Part shown: piece after piece, positions 34,200 through 43,475 of the stretch
How the letters are laid out: every line of letters begins with the position of its first letter
Numbering within the stretch: position 1 is the first letter of the stretch
Assembly (NCBI GenBank): GCA_900315075.1
Contig: OMXV01000001.1
Location: forward strand, 124,001 to 188,000
Length of the DNA: 64,000 nucleotides
Direction of reading: 5' to 3'
Source: an uncultured Prevotellaceae bacterium
GTDB lineage: Bacteria > Bacteroidota > Bacteroidia > Bacteroidales > Bacteroidaceae
Program-made: the position numbers and the translations under genes
Notes under the pieces: model-generated
The model's database searches: none
Told to the model about the DNA's origin: nothing
The model's input: only the letters and a program-made list of their open reading frames with translations

Positions 34200-34596
34200 T
34201 TATTTGCTGCCGTTCTTCATTTTTTGAACATACAGGTCTTGTATCTCAGGCACTTCACCAAGTCCCTCTATGTGGAGTTCCACACTGAACCCCAGTTCTT
34301 CCAATTGTTGCTTCCATTCCACGGAAATGTCATTGCTGGCATGGTCGCCTGCAACAAAGAGCAGTGGAACGAGTATCACCTTGCGGGCTTTCATCTGCTT
34401 CATCTCTCGGACAGCTGTGTCGAAAGTGGGATAGCCTTCGATGGTGGCGACATGACAATTGGGATGGCCTTGTGCGTGCATCATAAGTGGTACCGAAGTG
34501 CACCATCAGTATGGCTGTAGGAGCCGTATCAACGTCCTGTGCGCGGACAGAAGCCGCGCACAGGGTTAATATAATGAATAATATCAGCTTTCTCAT
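34200..34596 (-). pseudogene. cbiK: Sirohydrochlorin cobaltochelatase CbiK, internally deleted
   Basis: CbiK-type chelatases insert cobalt (or iron) into sirohydrochlorin; periplasmic CbiK forms occur in Bacteroidetes. The start is intact: MRKLILFIILTLCAASVRAQ (signal peptide) and ILMVHFGTTYD, the N-terminal CbiK signature. The reading frame then jumps directly to the C-terminal part, MMHAQGHPNCHVATIEGYP and LVPLLFVAGDHASNDI, in another frame, ending KMKNGSK. About 170 residues of a normal protein of roughly 300 are missing, and the join lies at the shared bases TATGATG. This pattern suggests deletion at a microhomology. It is the last gene of the cobalamin-uptake locus. Confidence 0.85.
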
Positions 34597-34609
34597 TGCA
34601 TATTCGTGG

Positions 34610-35974
34610 TTAGTTCTCCACGAGGCGGATTTGCTCGAAGTAGTAGCCTTCTGCCACATCGACGCCCTTGCTCACCGCACCAGTGGCGATATCATATACA
34701 TAGACGCAGGGAGCAGCACTCTGTGTGTTGACACCGAAATAAAGCTTGCCAGCCCCCCTGTCGAATGCTGAGCGCTGGGAGAAGCGGCCGCTGCTATAAT
34801 CGATGTCGGAGCCATTGATAGCCATGCGAGTGCGTGTATTAGCATTGAGGTCGATAACGCTGTAGTAGTGGCTGTAGCTGTCAATCTGGTTGGCTTTCCT
34901 TGTTCCGCCCTTGCCGTCATCCTCGGTGAGGGCGTCGTTACGTGAATATGTGAACACCTTTCCGTTGCCGAGATATTGTGTGGTCAGCAATTTGCCATCG
35001 GAGTTGGGGAATCCGTTGTAGCCGGCATCGAAGTTGTATTTGCCCTTGCTGATACGCAGCAACTTGCCTTCCTCTCCAATCTCTGTATCACTGAAGGCGA
35101 CAAGGTAAAGGTTGCCTTTCTCATCGAAGAAGGTGGTCTGTTGGAGCAGTTCTCCATAGGCAGAGCCAGCCATCTCGTTGGCCTCGCTGTTGATGATGTC
35201 CTGCTCGACAGCCATTGTGTTGGCATCGATGACGGCGATGTGGAAATAGGGCTCGTTCGTGGCCGTCCTTCCCGACCCCTTCTTGTTGTAGTAGAAGTAG
35301 AACAGCTTGTTGTCGCTCTCGCGGTAGGCAAGAATGCCGCTGGTTGTGAAACTGTCGTAACCACTGGCAACCTGGAGGCTGAGCGTGCCCTCGCTGATGA
35401 TGCTCATGTCATCGGTGTTGAGCTTGGTCCACACAATGGCGTTCTTGTCACCGTTGGCAGCCATGATGACGAGGGTGTTGTCGCCAGTCCAGGCATGGCA
35501 GTACTGACGGGTGTTGTAGGTGTTCTCACGGAAAGGCTGTGCCTGCACCACCTGCATCTTGTTATCCTTAAACTTCAGTTTGACAAAACGGTCAGCAGAG
35601 ACAGGCACTTGGTAGTAATATTTGCCTTTGAGAATCATCTCCATGGAGTAATCGGCATTGATCTCGCATCCGGCGTTTTTGAAATCAACGGTTGCTCCGC
35701 CGTCCAGGGTGTTGCGGCTCTGCATGATGGTGGTGACGTCGCGTCCCATACCCCCCTGCTTGCCCACGGTGACGGTGAGGTCGAAGTGGTGAGGAACATC
35801 TATGTAAGGATCAGGACCTTGAATCTCGTCGAAGGTGACATCCTGGATGTCGTTGACGTTGAACTCCACCGTCGTGCCGTCGGTCTTGAGGATTTTCATC
35901 ACATACTGGTTCTGGGCATTGATGCCGAGACACAGCATCATGGTTGCTGTCAATGCAAGTAATAGTCTTTTCAT
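34610..35974 (-). CDS. DUF4374-family secreted protein
   Basis: This 454-residue protein has a signal peptide (MKRLLLALTATMMLCLGINA) and a short domain with KILKTDGTTVEFNVNDIQDV, a motif common at the start of Bacteroidales surface proteins. A beta-propeller-like region of DUF4374 type then runs to the end (about residues 60-454: CHAWTGDNTLVIMAANGD, LAYRESDNKLFYFYYNKK, EGYYFEQIRLVEN). DUF4374 proteins are frequent partners of TonB receptors in cobalamin or iron loci; their activity is unknown, and surface ligand capture is an inference. It lies 27 bp downstream of the small secreted protein gene and 13 bp upstream of cbiK, in the transcript controlled by the B12 riboswitch. Confidence 0.82.
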   Translation of the reverse strand: MKRLLLALTATMMLCLGINAQNQYVMKILKTDGTTVEFNVNDIQDVTFDEIQGPDPYIDVPHHFDLTVTVGKQGGMGRDVTTIMQSRNTLDGGATVDFKNAGCEINADYSMEMILKGKYYYQVPVSADRFVKLKFKDNKMQVVQAQPFRENTYNTRQYCHAWTGDNTLVIMAANGDKNAIVWTKLNTDDMSIISEGTLSLQVASGYDSFTTSGILAYRESDNKLFYFYYNKKGSGRTATNEPYFHIAVIDANTMAVEQDIINSEANEMAGSAYGELLQQTTFFDEKGNLYLVAFSDTEIGEEGKLLRISKGKYNFDAGYNGFPNSDGKLLTTQYLGNGKVFTYSRNDALTEDDGKGGTRKANQIDSYSHYYSVIDLNANTRTRMAINGSDIDYSSGRFSQRSAFDRGAGKLYFGVNTQSAAPCVYVYDIATGAVSKGVDVAEGYYFEQIRLVEN

Positions 35975-36001
35975 GTCTTATAGTTTTTAATTGTTGTTTT
36001 T

Positions 36002-36472
36002 TTATTGATTCAGAATTTTGATGCTGGCCTTTGCCGTTTTCACGATGTAGAGGCCCTTTCCCAGAGTTGTGAGGTCGATGTCGGCGTTGCCGTCAGCTGA
36101 GATGCGGTAGGAGCCAACCATCCGTCCGTCGGTGGTATAGACACGCACTGATTCACCGGCTTTGGCTCGGGTGACATAGAGATGTCCCATCTCGATGCGT
36201 GGTTTTTCGTCTGCCATCTCAAAAATGCTCAGAGGGGTGTCGGAGAAATAGTACTTAGCCACATCGCCTAATGATACAGATACTTTTTCCTCGCCTGCCA
36301 CGGTCACTTTCAATTCGCCACCCTGGCAGGTGATGACGGGCTTGTCCTGTAGGGCGATAACAGTCTGTGTGCCGTCCCTTAGGTCGAACACGACATACTG
36401 CATTCCCTCAGCGCTGGCACTGGCAGTTAGCATCAGCACCAGCAAGGTGAATAAGAATTTCAGTTTTTTCAT
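36002..36472 (-). CDS. Small secreted protein with T9SS-like C-terminal domain
   Basis: This 156-residue protein has a signal peptide (MKKLKFLFTLLVLMLTASAS, cut near residue 21). A first domain reads VVFDLRDGTQTVIALQDKPV. A C-terminal beta-sandwich, YVTRAKAGESVRVYTTDGRM ... GLYIVKTAKASIKI, resembles type A T9SS sorting domains. Almost nothing lies between the two, so it may be a small cell-surface subunit rather than an enzyme. It is between the TonB receptor (13-bp gap) and the DUF4374 gene, so a part in cobalamin capture is inferred from context alone. Confidence 0.7.
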   Translation of the reverse strand: MKKLKFLFTLLVLMLTASASAEGMQYVVFDLRDGTQTVIALQDKPVITCQGGELKVTVAGEEKVSVSLGDVAKYYFSDTPLSIFEMADEKPRIEMGHLYVTRAKAGESVRVYTTDGRMVGSYRISADGNADIDLTTLGKGLYIVKTAKASIKILNQ

Positions 36473-36484
36473 CTTGTTAGTTGT

Positions 36485-38650
36485 TTAAAATGAATGTTGG
36501 TTAGTTGATTGCAAAAGGATTCTGAACTTGGCAAACAATGTCCGGCCAGGTTTCTGTAACTTGTAGTTGTCGTATATAGTACGGTCGAAGAGGTTGTCAC
36601 AGCTCAACGAAATGTTGTAGCGCCCCTGGTGCCAGGAATAAGTGGCTTGGGCGCCAAAGATATTCTTTTCCGGGATGCGTGCCTTGGTGTCGAGTGCTCC
36701 GTATCCTTCCCATGAGAGATAGAACCAATGCACCCACTGGTAGTCTGCACCCAGATGCAGGTGGTCGCCTTTGGCGAATAGGTTGCGGAAATGGTAGTGT
36801 GCCTCGGCGGAGGCGAAGAACCAGGGACGATTGGGCACGTGGTTGTTGAAGGTGACAGATGGTTTGCCATCGCTCTTGTATTTCATACGGTCGCGTGCGT
36901 CCTGCCACGTCATGTTGCCGACAATTTGAAGGCGCTGCTGCCAGTCATATCTCACCTCTCCTTCGACACCCTTGATGTGTACCGCTGGCACATTGACATA
37001 TTGCATCATGCCTTCTTTCTCCGACACCTGTGGTTGGATGTAGTTGTCTACATGGCGCAGGAATCCGCTCACCTCGTAGGAGATGGTGTGGTCATGACTT
37101 CTCAGTGTGCCGAAGAGACTGAGGTTGATATTTTCGCTCTTCTCTGGTTCAAGGGCGACGTTGGCATAGATGGTGGTTCCATTTCCCAGCAACTCCCTTG
37201 CCAGCGGCAGTCTTACACTGTGCTCATAACTGGCCTTGACCGACAAAGGTTCCATCAGTTGGAAACGGAGACCTGCCCCCCACCCCAGGTCGTTTTGGGT
37301 GGAAGAGCCTTGGACATCTCTGGAGCCAGTCACCGTGGGAATGTCTGTCTGTCGGATGTTGAGATGGTTGATGTAGTCCTTGAGAAAGAAGGTGTTGGCC
37401 ATCCTTCCTCCAAAGAGTGACTGATTATAAGCAAGGCCGACAATGTGTTTTTCAAGGATGTCGTTGGCAGGTTCGAAGCTCTTGTCCACCGCGTCCCATC
37501 GGTCGTTGCCCGTGCGGTTGAGAGCGTAACTCAGGTTTACCAAGTGTCCTTCAACGATAGTGTATGTGAAGTCGGCGCGTGCGATGGTCAGCGGTCGCTT
37601 GTAATGGCGCAGGGAGCGTGCCCTGCCAGTAATCTCGTTGCGTGAACTTTTGATGAATTCACCGTTCCAATTGTACTTTCGATACACTGTGTCGACGGTC
37701 TGTGAATGGTCCCAGGTATGCGAGAGCGCCAGGGTGGCGGTGAGGTTTGGCAGCAAGAAATGGTGTTTCTGGTAGTTGGCGAAAACATTCCATGCCTTGG
37801 TGTGCCTTTCCGCTTCGCCCACCACCTTGGTCTGTATCTGTCCTGTTTGTATCTCCTTTTCCACCTTGTTGAATGATGCACCGACGAAGAAATCGTCTGC
37901 CCACCATTTGTTTCTCACGCCTACTTCCAATTGTCCGAGAAAGGAGAAATAGTCATCGTGGAAACGCCTCCTGTCGGCAACCACATATTCGCGGCTTTCC
38001 TCGTTCCACACTTCAACCCCCTTCATCATATAATCGTTTTTTGAGGCGTTGATGCCGATTGTAGGCCGGATGGTGAGACCGTTGTTCAGCACATATTGCC
38101 CGTTGATGTCTCCTTTATGGGTGTGGTAGGAACCGAAACCGTAGGAGGCATCCAGGTAGTTGGTCGTGCGGCGGTTGGTGACAATGTTCACCGCACCACC
38201 CAGTGCATCGCTGCTGAGCCATGTGGGTACCACTCCCTTGTAGATTTCGATGTGCTCAATAAGGTTCACTGGCAGGCTGGCGAGTGTCACGCCTGAACCC
38301 TTGGCGTCGAGCGGCACACCATCGATGAAGTAACGGACGGAGTTGCCCGACATACCATTAATACTAAGGTCGAAGTCGGAACCTACGCCACCCTCCTCCC
38401 GGATTTTCACGCCTGCGGTGCGGTCCACCAGACTACTAAGCGAACTGATGCTGCTTGCCACCGAACGGATGTCGATAGCATTAACGGAGAAGGCACCTTC
38501 GCGCAAACGTTGGGTCTTGGACTTGCCTGTCACTGTCAAATCGTCCAATGTGATCGTATCATTAGCCAAACCGCCCTTTTCCCCTCGGGGTTGGGCGCCA
38601 ACACATAGATATGACAGACAGACCATCATCAATAACAGTCTTCTCATCAT
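36485..38650 (-). CDS. TonB-dependent receptor, probable cobalamin transporter
   Basis: This 721-residue outer-membrane receptor has a signal peptide (MMRRLLLMMVCLSYLCVGAQ). The plug domain (about 40-150: TLDDLTVTGKSKTQRLREGA, SLVDRTAGVKIREEGGVGSD, YFIDGVPLDAKG, IEIYKGVVPTWLSSDALGGA) leads to a 22-strand barrel ending in an aromatic-rich RTLFAKFRILLQSTNQHSF. It resembles BtuB-type receptors. A cobalamin riboswitch directly upstream makes vitamin B12 or a corrinoid the likely substrate. The Met at 38650 is preferred to 38674 because the upstream eight codons contain no signal peptide; 38647 is also possible. It heads a four-gene minus-strand run ending at cbiK. Confidence 0.9.
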   Translation of the reverse strand: MMRRLLLMMVCLSYLCVGAQPRGEKGGLANDTITLDDLTVTGKSKTQRLREGAFSVNAIDIRSVASSISSLSSLVDRTAGVKIREEGGVGSDFDLSINGMSGNSVRYFIDGVPLDAKGSGVTLASLPVNLIEHIEIYKGVVPTWLSSDALGGAVNIVTNRRTTNYLDASYGFGSYHTHKGDINGQYVLNNGLTIRPTIGINASKNDYMMKGVEVWNEESREYVVADRRRFHDDYFSFLGQLEVGVRNKWWADDFFVGASFNKVEKEIQTGQIQTKVVGEAERHTKAWNVFANYQKHHFLLPNLTATLALSHTWDHSQTVDTVYRKYNWNGEFIKSSRNEITGRARSLRHYKRPLTIARADFTYTIVEGHLVNLSYALNRTGNDRWDAVDKSFEPANDILEKHIVGLAYNQSLFGGRMANTFFLKDYINHLNIRQTDIPTVTGSRDVQGSSTQNDLGWGAGLRFQLMEPLSVKASYEHSVRLPLARELLGNGTTIYANVALEPEKSENINLSLFGTLRSHDHTISYEVSGFLRHVDNYIQPQVSEKEGMMQYVNVPAVHIKGVEGEVRYDWQQRLQIVGNMTWQDARDRMKYKSDGKPSVTFNNHVPNRPWFFASAEAHYHFRNLFAKGDHLHLGADYQWVHWFYLSWEGYGALDTKARIPEKNIFGAQATYSWHQGRYNISLSCDNLFDRTIYDNYKLQKPGRTLFAKFRILLQSTNQHSF

Positions 38651-38713
38651 GATAATTGTAAGAATTCGCTCCACTCAGCCTTATTCCCGAGGCTTTCGTT
38701 TCGCCTTTTCTGT

Positions 38714-38881
38714 GACATGGCAGGTTTCCTGGCTCTCTCCGAAAAGACTGCCTTCCCGATGCTCTCAGTGGCTTTTCTTGTCTTTTCATAATGGAGATGA
38801 CAGTAGCGGGTACTGCTCAGGACTTTCACCTGATTCCCTCTATACACGGGTGGAACACCCGGTATCACCATTGTCGGATGC
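38714..38881 (-). ncRNA. Cobalamin (adenosylcobalamin-type) riboswitch
   Basis: On the minus strand the conserved B12-box blocks appear in order: GGTGTTCCACCCG, GAATCAGGTGAAAGTCCTGA then GCAGTACCCGCTACTGT, AGCCACTGAGAGC, GGGAAGGC and GAGCCAGGAAACCTGCC. Together these make the typical three-way core and 3' B12 box. It ends about 64 nt before the TonB receptor start codon, and is expected to shut off translation or elongation when B12 is plentiful. Confidence 0.93.
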
Positions 38882-38911
38882 AAAATTAATAATAAAAGGC
38901 GAAAGTGCAAA
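38881..38911 (-). promoter_or_regulatory. Promoter of the cobalamin locus
   Basis: On the minus strand, TTTG (38908-38911), 19 bp and TAATTTTG (38881-38888) fit the consensus. They place the transcript start within a few bases of the riboswitch 5' end. Confidence 0.65.
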
Positions 38912-39022
38912 GAAAATGGTTTCTTTTTATCATCATCATGGAGTAGCCAATGCCGTTACATAGAGCAACGCCAAAAAATTTCGTGGAGACCCAGTTACCA
39001 TAATCCGGTTTCATGTTGCCTT

Positions 39023-39632
39023 TCATTTCAATATTCCTTTGATGGTTGCATACGTCGGCTTTTTTCTGAAAACCTCAACATCACTGAAACCAGCCTGTTC
39101 CAGCATGTTTTTCAACTGCTCGGGAGGATATACGGTCATCCCCTCAACGACATTCGTCCACACCGAATCGCCCTCTATCACTTCGAGCATGATGGCAAAC
39201 TAACCGCTTCAACACACGCTTCACTTCCTGGAAGCATTTCGTCAGATTTGGCCAGAAATAGACGGTTTCCACGGCAGTCACAACGTCAAACTTCTGGTTC
39301 TCCCACGGCAGGCTGTCGGCAGAACCTTGTTCCACAAACATCTGACTGCCCAGCACCAGTTTGTTCACATTCCTCGCCTTGGCTACACTCTTTGCTGAAA
39401 TGTCTATGCCATAGACCTTGCCGTCAGGGCTTCTCTTGAGCAGTCGCCTCAGCGCGGCACCTCCGCCACAGCCGATATCGAGCATTGTCATCCCATCATG
39501 GAATGCGACATGACCAAGTCCCCAGTTGGTGAGCGGGGCATGACCGAAATTCATGAAACGCAACATGCACCGCCCGAGAAAGCCCTCGGGGCGGGCACAC
39601 TGGCTGAAAAAATCCTTAAAAATATTCTTCAT
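39023..39632 (-). pseudogene. Class I SAM-dependent methyltransferase, frameshifted
   Basis: The N-terminal part (MKNIFKDFFSQCARPEGFLG then MLDIGCGGGAALRRLLKR, VYGIDISAKSVAKAR, FDVVTAVETVYFWPNL) is a normal UbiE/type-11 methyltransferase with motif I at about residues 50-58. After FQEVKRVLK the frame departs and stops at 39144. The expected C-terminus (MLEVIEGDSVWTNVVEGMTV, YPPEQLKNMLEQAGF, KPTYATIKGILK) is found one frame over, ending at 39023. A short indel near 39195 explains this. The natural substrate is unknown. A single-base sequencing error is an alternative. Confidence 0.82.
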
Positions 39633-39839
39633 ACCTTAATCTTTAAATGGTCTCAACATTTATTATCATTTTCGAGAGATCACGAAATCAACACTGAGGC
39701 AAAGTGTTTATCCTTTTCTCTGTGTCCCTGTGTTCAAAAAGACTATAACATTAATGAGCATTTCACTCGAAATGGATAAAAATCTGACACTTGGAAAAGA
39801 AATGAAAATCTTTTCATTCACTAAATCGTTTTTTTTTCT

Positions 39840-39847
39840 TATCTTTG
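39840..39847 (+). promoter_or_regulatory. -7 element of parC
   Basis: TATCTTTG followed by CAC lies 29 bp before the start codon. A TTTG -33 at 19 bp is not seen. The ~180 bp upstream contain only repeat words (CTCTGTGTCCCTGTG). Confidence 0.45.
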
Positions 39848-39875
39848 CACATGATTAGGAAATGTATCAAAAACT

Positions 39876-42587
39876 ATGGACGACGAAATAAAGAATGACG
39901 ACATTTTAGAAGAGTCAAAAGAGGAAAACACAGACAATGAATTGCAAGAGGAGCAACACTCCGACTACCGCCCCGTGAATCGTTTTGATGCCTCGGTGGT
40001 ACACCACCTCAGTGGCATGTATCAGAACTGGTTTCTCGACTATGCCTCGTATGTGATTCTGGAGCGTGCCGTGCCCCAGATTGACGACGGTTTGAAACCT
40101 GTTCAGCGACGCATTCTCCATTCGATGAAACGCATGGATGACGGGCGCTACAATAAGGTAGCCAATATTGTGGGACATACCATGCAGTTCCATCCCCATG
40201 GTGATGCCTCTATCGGCGATGCCCTCGTGCAGATGGGTCAGAAAGACCTGCTTATCGATACCCAGGGCAACTGGGGCAACATCCTCACTGGCGACCGCGC
40301 AGCCGCCCCCCGTTATATCGAGGCGCGTCTGTCGAAATTCGCCCTTGACACCGTTTTCAATCCCAAGACCACCGACTGGCAGATGAGTTACGATGGGCGC
40401 AACAAAGAGCCTATCACCCTACCTGTGAAGTTCCCCTTGCTGTTGGCACAGGGTGCTGAAGGCATTGCAGTGGGATTAGCCTCCAAGATTCTCCCCCACA
40501 ACTTCTGCGAGATATGTCAATCAGCCATCAAATACCTGCGCGGTGAAGAATTCCAGCTCTACCCCGACTTCCCCACGGGTGGTTCCATCGATGTAAGCAA
40601 ATACAACGACGGAATGCGTGGCGGCAGTTTGAAAGTAAGAGCCAAGATAGAGAAATTGGACAACAAGACCCTTGTCATTCGCGAGATTCCTTTCAGCAAG
40701 ACTACCACCACACTCATTGAGTCAATCCTTAAGGCTATTGAGAAAAATAAAATCAAGGTGAAGAAGGTGGACGACAACACCGCTGCCGCTGTAGAGATAC
40801 AAGTACATCTGGCACCCGGTGTATCGTCCGATAAGACCATCGACGCCCTCTATGCTTTCACCGACTGCGAAATAAGTATCTCGCCCAACTGCTGCGTGAT
40901 AGAGGATAACAAGCCACAGTTCCTCACCGTAAGCGACCTGCTACGCCACTCAGCCGACCACACATTGGCATTGCTTCGCCGTGAACGTGAGATACGTAAG
41001 GGAGAACTCCTGGAGCAACTGCATTTCTGTTCATTGGAAAAAATCTTCATCGAGGAGCGCATCTACAAAGGCAAACCCTTTGAGAATGCCCCCACGCTGG
41101 ATGCCGCCTGCGAATATATTGACGAGCGCCTCACGCCCTTCTATCCACAGATGGTGCGCGAGGTGACAAAAGAAGACATTCTGAGGCTGTTGGAAATCAA
41201 GATGCAGCGTATCCTGAAATTCAACAAAGACAAGGCTGATGAACTTATCGCCCGTATAAAAGCCGACATCGAGCGACTGGACTACGAACTTGCCCACATG
41301 GTGGATGTCACCGTGGAATGGTTTGAGATGCTGCTTGAAAAATACGGCAAAGACCATCCCCGCCTCACAGAAATCAAGAATTTCGACACTATCGTAGCAT
41401 CAAAGGTGGTGGAAGCCAACGAGAAACTGTATATCAACCGTGCCGAGGGATTTATCGGCACCGGATTGAAAAAAGACGAATACGTCTGCAACTGTTCCGA
41501 CATCGACGACATCATTGTATTCTACAAAGATGGAAAATACAAGGTTGTCCGTGTGGCAGAGAAGATTTTCGTAGGCAAGAATATCATGCACGTGGGTGTG
41601 TTCAAGAAAAACGACAGCCGCACCATCTACAATGCTGTCTATCGTGATGGGAAACATGGCAACTATTTCATGAAGCGCTTCAATGTGACTTCGCTCACCC
41701 GCGACAAGGAGTATGACCTCACACAGGGCACAGCAGGTTCGAGGGTGATTTATTTCACCTGCAACCCCAACGGCGAGGCCGAAGTCATTAAAGTGACTCT
41801 CGACCCCAACCCCAAACTGAAAAAAATCTTCTTAGAGAAAGACTTTTCGGAGATTCTCATCAAGGGACGCGGCAGCAAAGGCAACCTACTCACAAAGCAC
41901 TCCATCCACCGTATTGCGCTGAAGAGCCATGGCCACAGCACACTGGGAGGACGTAAGGTATGGTTCGACCCCGATGTCAACCGCCTCAACTACGATGAGC
42001 ATGGACGATTCCTCGGCGAGTTCAACGAAGACGATGCCATCCTTGTGGTCTTGGAGGGCGGAGAGTTTTATATCACTAACTTCGACACCAACAACCACTA
42101 CGAAGACAACATCAAGGTGGTGGAAAAATGGGACCCTGAGAAAGTGTGGACAGCAGTACTCTTAGATGCCGACCAACAAGGTTTCGCCTATCTGAAACGT
42201 TTCCGCATGGAAGCCACCAAGCGCCACCAGAACTATTTAGGCGAGAACCCCGCCAGTCGGGAGTTGCTGCTCACCGACACCCCCTACCCTCTCCTGAAAG
42301 TGGTGTATGGCGACAGTGATGCCAGTCGTGAGCCCATCACCGTGGATGCCGATGAGTTTATTGCCGTCAAAGGATTCAAAGCCCGCGGTAAGCGCATCAC
42401 CACCTGTCATGTCGATCATGTGGAAGAACTGGAGCCGCTGCGACAGCCTGAGCCTGAAAAAGAGCCAGATGACAATGACACAGATGGGGAGCAAGAGAAT
42501 CTGGACCCAGATGCCGGCAAGAGCGAGCAGCAGATAATCAGCGAAATCACCGGTCAACAATTCCTCTTTGGCGATGACGATTTTTAA
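39876..42587 (+). CDS. parC: DNA topoisomerase IV subunit A (gyrase/topo IV A family)
   Basis: This 903-residue type IIA topoisomerase A subunit cuts and rejoins DNA to unlink chromosomes. The breakage-reunion domain has DYASYVILERAVPQIDDGLK then PVQRRILHSM, the quinolone-region HPHGDASIGDAL with Ser112, and the catalytic Tyr147 in APRYIEARLS. A C-terminal pinwheel region follows (FIGTGLKKDEYVCNCSDIDD; RGSKGNLLTKHSIHRIALK; FRMEATKRHQNYLGEN). An acidic N-terminal extension (about 30 residues) and an acidic tail flank the core. The absence of a typical GyrA box supports topoisomerase IV over gyrase. The next gene overlaps its stop by 20 bp. Confidence 0.92.
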   Translation: MDDEIKNDDILEESKEENTDNELQEEQHSDYRPVNRFDASVVHHLSGMYQNWFLDYASYVILERAVPQIDDGLKPVQRRILHSMKRMDDGRYNKVANIVGHTMQFHPHGDASIGDALVQMGQKDLLIDTQGNWGNILTGDRAAAPRYIEARLSKFALDTVFNPKTTDWQMSYDGRNKEPITLPVKFPLLLAQGAEGIAVGLASKILPHNFCEICQSAIKYLRGEEFQLYPDFPTGGSIDVSKYNDGMRGGSLKVRAKIEKLDNKTLVIREIPFSKTTTTLIESILKAIEKNKIKVKKVDDNTAAAVEIQVHLAPGVSSDKTIDALYAFTDCEISISPNCCVIEDNKPQFLTVSDLLRHSADHTLALLRREREIRKGELLEQLHFCSLEKIFIEERIYKGKPFENAPTLDAACEYIDERLTPFYPQMVREVTKEDILRLLEIKMQRILKFNKDKADELIARIKADIERLDYELAHMVDVTVEWFEMLLEKYGKDHPRLTEIKNFDTIVASKVVEANEKLYINRAEGFIGTGLKKDEYVCNCSDIDDIIVFYKDGKYKVVRVAEKIFVGKNIMHVGVFKKNDSRTIYNAVYRDGKHGNYFMKRFNVTSLTRDKEYDLTQGTAGSRVIYFTCNPNGEAEVIKVTLDPNPKLKKIFLEKDFSEILIKGRGSKGNLLTKHSIHRIALKSHGHSTLGGRKVWFDPDVNRLNYDEHGRFLGEFNEDDAILVVLEGGEFYITNFDTNNHYEDNIKVVEKWDPEKVWTAVLLDADQQGFAYLKRFRMEATKRHQNYLGENPASRELLLTDTPYPLLKVVYGDSDASREPITVDADEFIAVKGFKARGKRITTCHVDHVEELEPLRQPEPEKEPDDNDTDGEQENLDPDAGKSEQQIISEITGQQFLFGDDDF

Positions 42588-43434
42588 AACTATTAGTTCA
42601 TCGGGAATTCGGTCACGTCTGGCTGCCCTCACTATGCTGCTGCTGTTCTGTACCCACATCTGGGCGCAGAAAGATAGCCACGAAGGCGACACCATCCGCG
42701 ACAATGATGTGGTGACTAGAGTCCAGGCGGTGGCTGTGGGTCAGACTAATGTACTCGATACCTACCTCTCGCCAGCGGAATACACTGGTACCGAAATACG
42801 GTATATTTCCCATACCACACGACAGGAACTTGGCAGCCATATCTCCCGACAAATAGTACATCAGGGTAATATCGCCGAACTGGAAGACCAAGTCGGCAAA
42901 GGCAACGAGATTGCCGGACTCTACGACTTGGGGCTTGCATGGCATTACAACTGGTCGTTGCTCAACGATCGCCTCCTCCTACAGGCTGGCGGTCAGTTTG
43001 AATTGGGATTAGGCGTCATCTACAACACCCGCAACTCCAACAATCCTGCCCAGATGCGGTTGTTTGCCAATATCGGGCCTTCGGCCATTGCCACCTATAA
43101 ATTTCGCATGTTTCACCACCGCTGCAACGTACGCTATGAGGTATCTGTACCACTTGTAGGATTGATGTTCAGTCCCAACTATGGACAGTCGTACTACGAG
43201 ATTTTCTCACTCGGCAACTACGACCACAACTGTGTGATAACTACGATGGGCAACGCCCCCTCTCTGCGCCATTCTCTCTCACTCGACATGTCCTTTAAAT
43301 CCTTTACGCTGCGTGTTGGTTACCTTGGCGACTTTCAGCAAGCAAAAGTTAATCACCTAAAACAATATGTCAATACCCATGCGCTGATGATAGGATTTGT
43401 GAAAAAATTTTCAATATTGAAGATTGGAGATTGA
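42568..43434 (+). CDS. DUF3316-family secreted or outer-membrane protein
   Basis: This 288-residue protein has a signal peptide (about residues 1-34, LAALTMLLLFCTHIWAQ). The body is of DUF3316 type: DTYLSPAEYTGTEIRYIS, IAGLYDLGLAWHYNWSLL, FELGLGVIYNTRNSNNPAQM and LMFSPNYGQSYYEIFSLG. Alternating hydrophobic beta strands suggest an outer-membrane barrel; function is unknown. The ATG at 42568 overlaps parC by 20 bp; an ATG at 42574 is equally possible. Expression coupled to parC is likely. The last residues (ILKIGD) and TGA lie in an ATTGAAGATTGGAGATTGA repeat. Confidence 0.82.
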   Translation: MAMTIFKTISSSGIRSRLAALTMLLLFCTHIWAQKDSHEGDTIRDNDVVTRVQAVAVGQTNVLDTYLSPAEYTGTEIRYISHTTRQELGSHISRQIVHQGNIAELEDQVGKGNEIAGLYDLGLAWHYNWSLLNDRLLLQAGGQFELGLGVIYNTRNSNNPAQMRLFANIGPSAIATYKFRMFHHRCNVRYEVSVPLVGLMFSPNYGQSYYEIFSLGNYDHNCVITTMGNAPSLRHSLSLDMSFKSFTLRVGYLGDFQQAKVNHLKQYVNTHALMIGFVKKFSILKIGD

Positions 43435-43470
43435 AAATTGAAAATTGAAAATTGAATAGTAGTTAAAGGG
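43405..43470 (+). repeat. ATTGAAAATTGAA array plus one GTAGTTAAAGG unit
   Basis: The array overlaps the end of the DUF3316 gene and runs ATTGAAAATTGAAAATTGAA, then TAGTAGTTAAAGGGGAATT just before the S41 peptidase ATG at 43476. The repeat therefore occupies the stop codon, the spacer and the ribosome-binding region of two adjacent genes. Confidence 0.65.
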
Positions 43471-43475
43471 GAATT

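Noticed and set aside
34976-35962. 328-codon open frame on the + strand
   Set aside because: It is antisense to the DUF4374 gene, lacks domain-like composition and arises from codon bias of the real gene.
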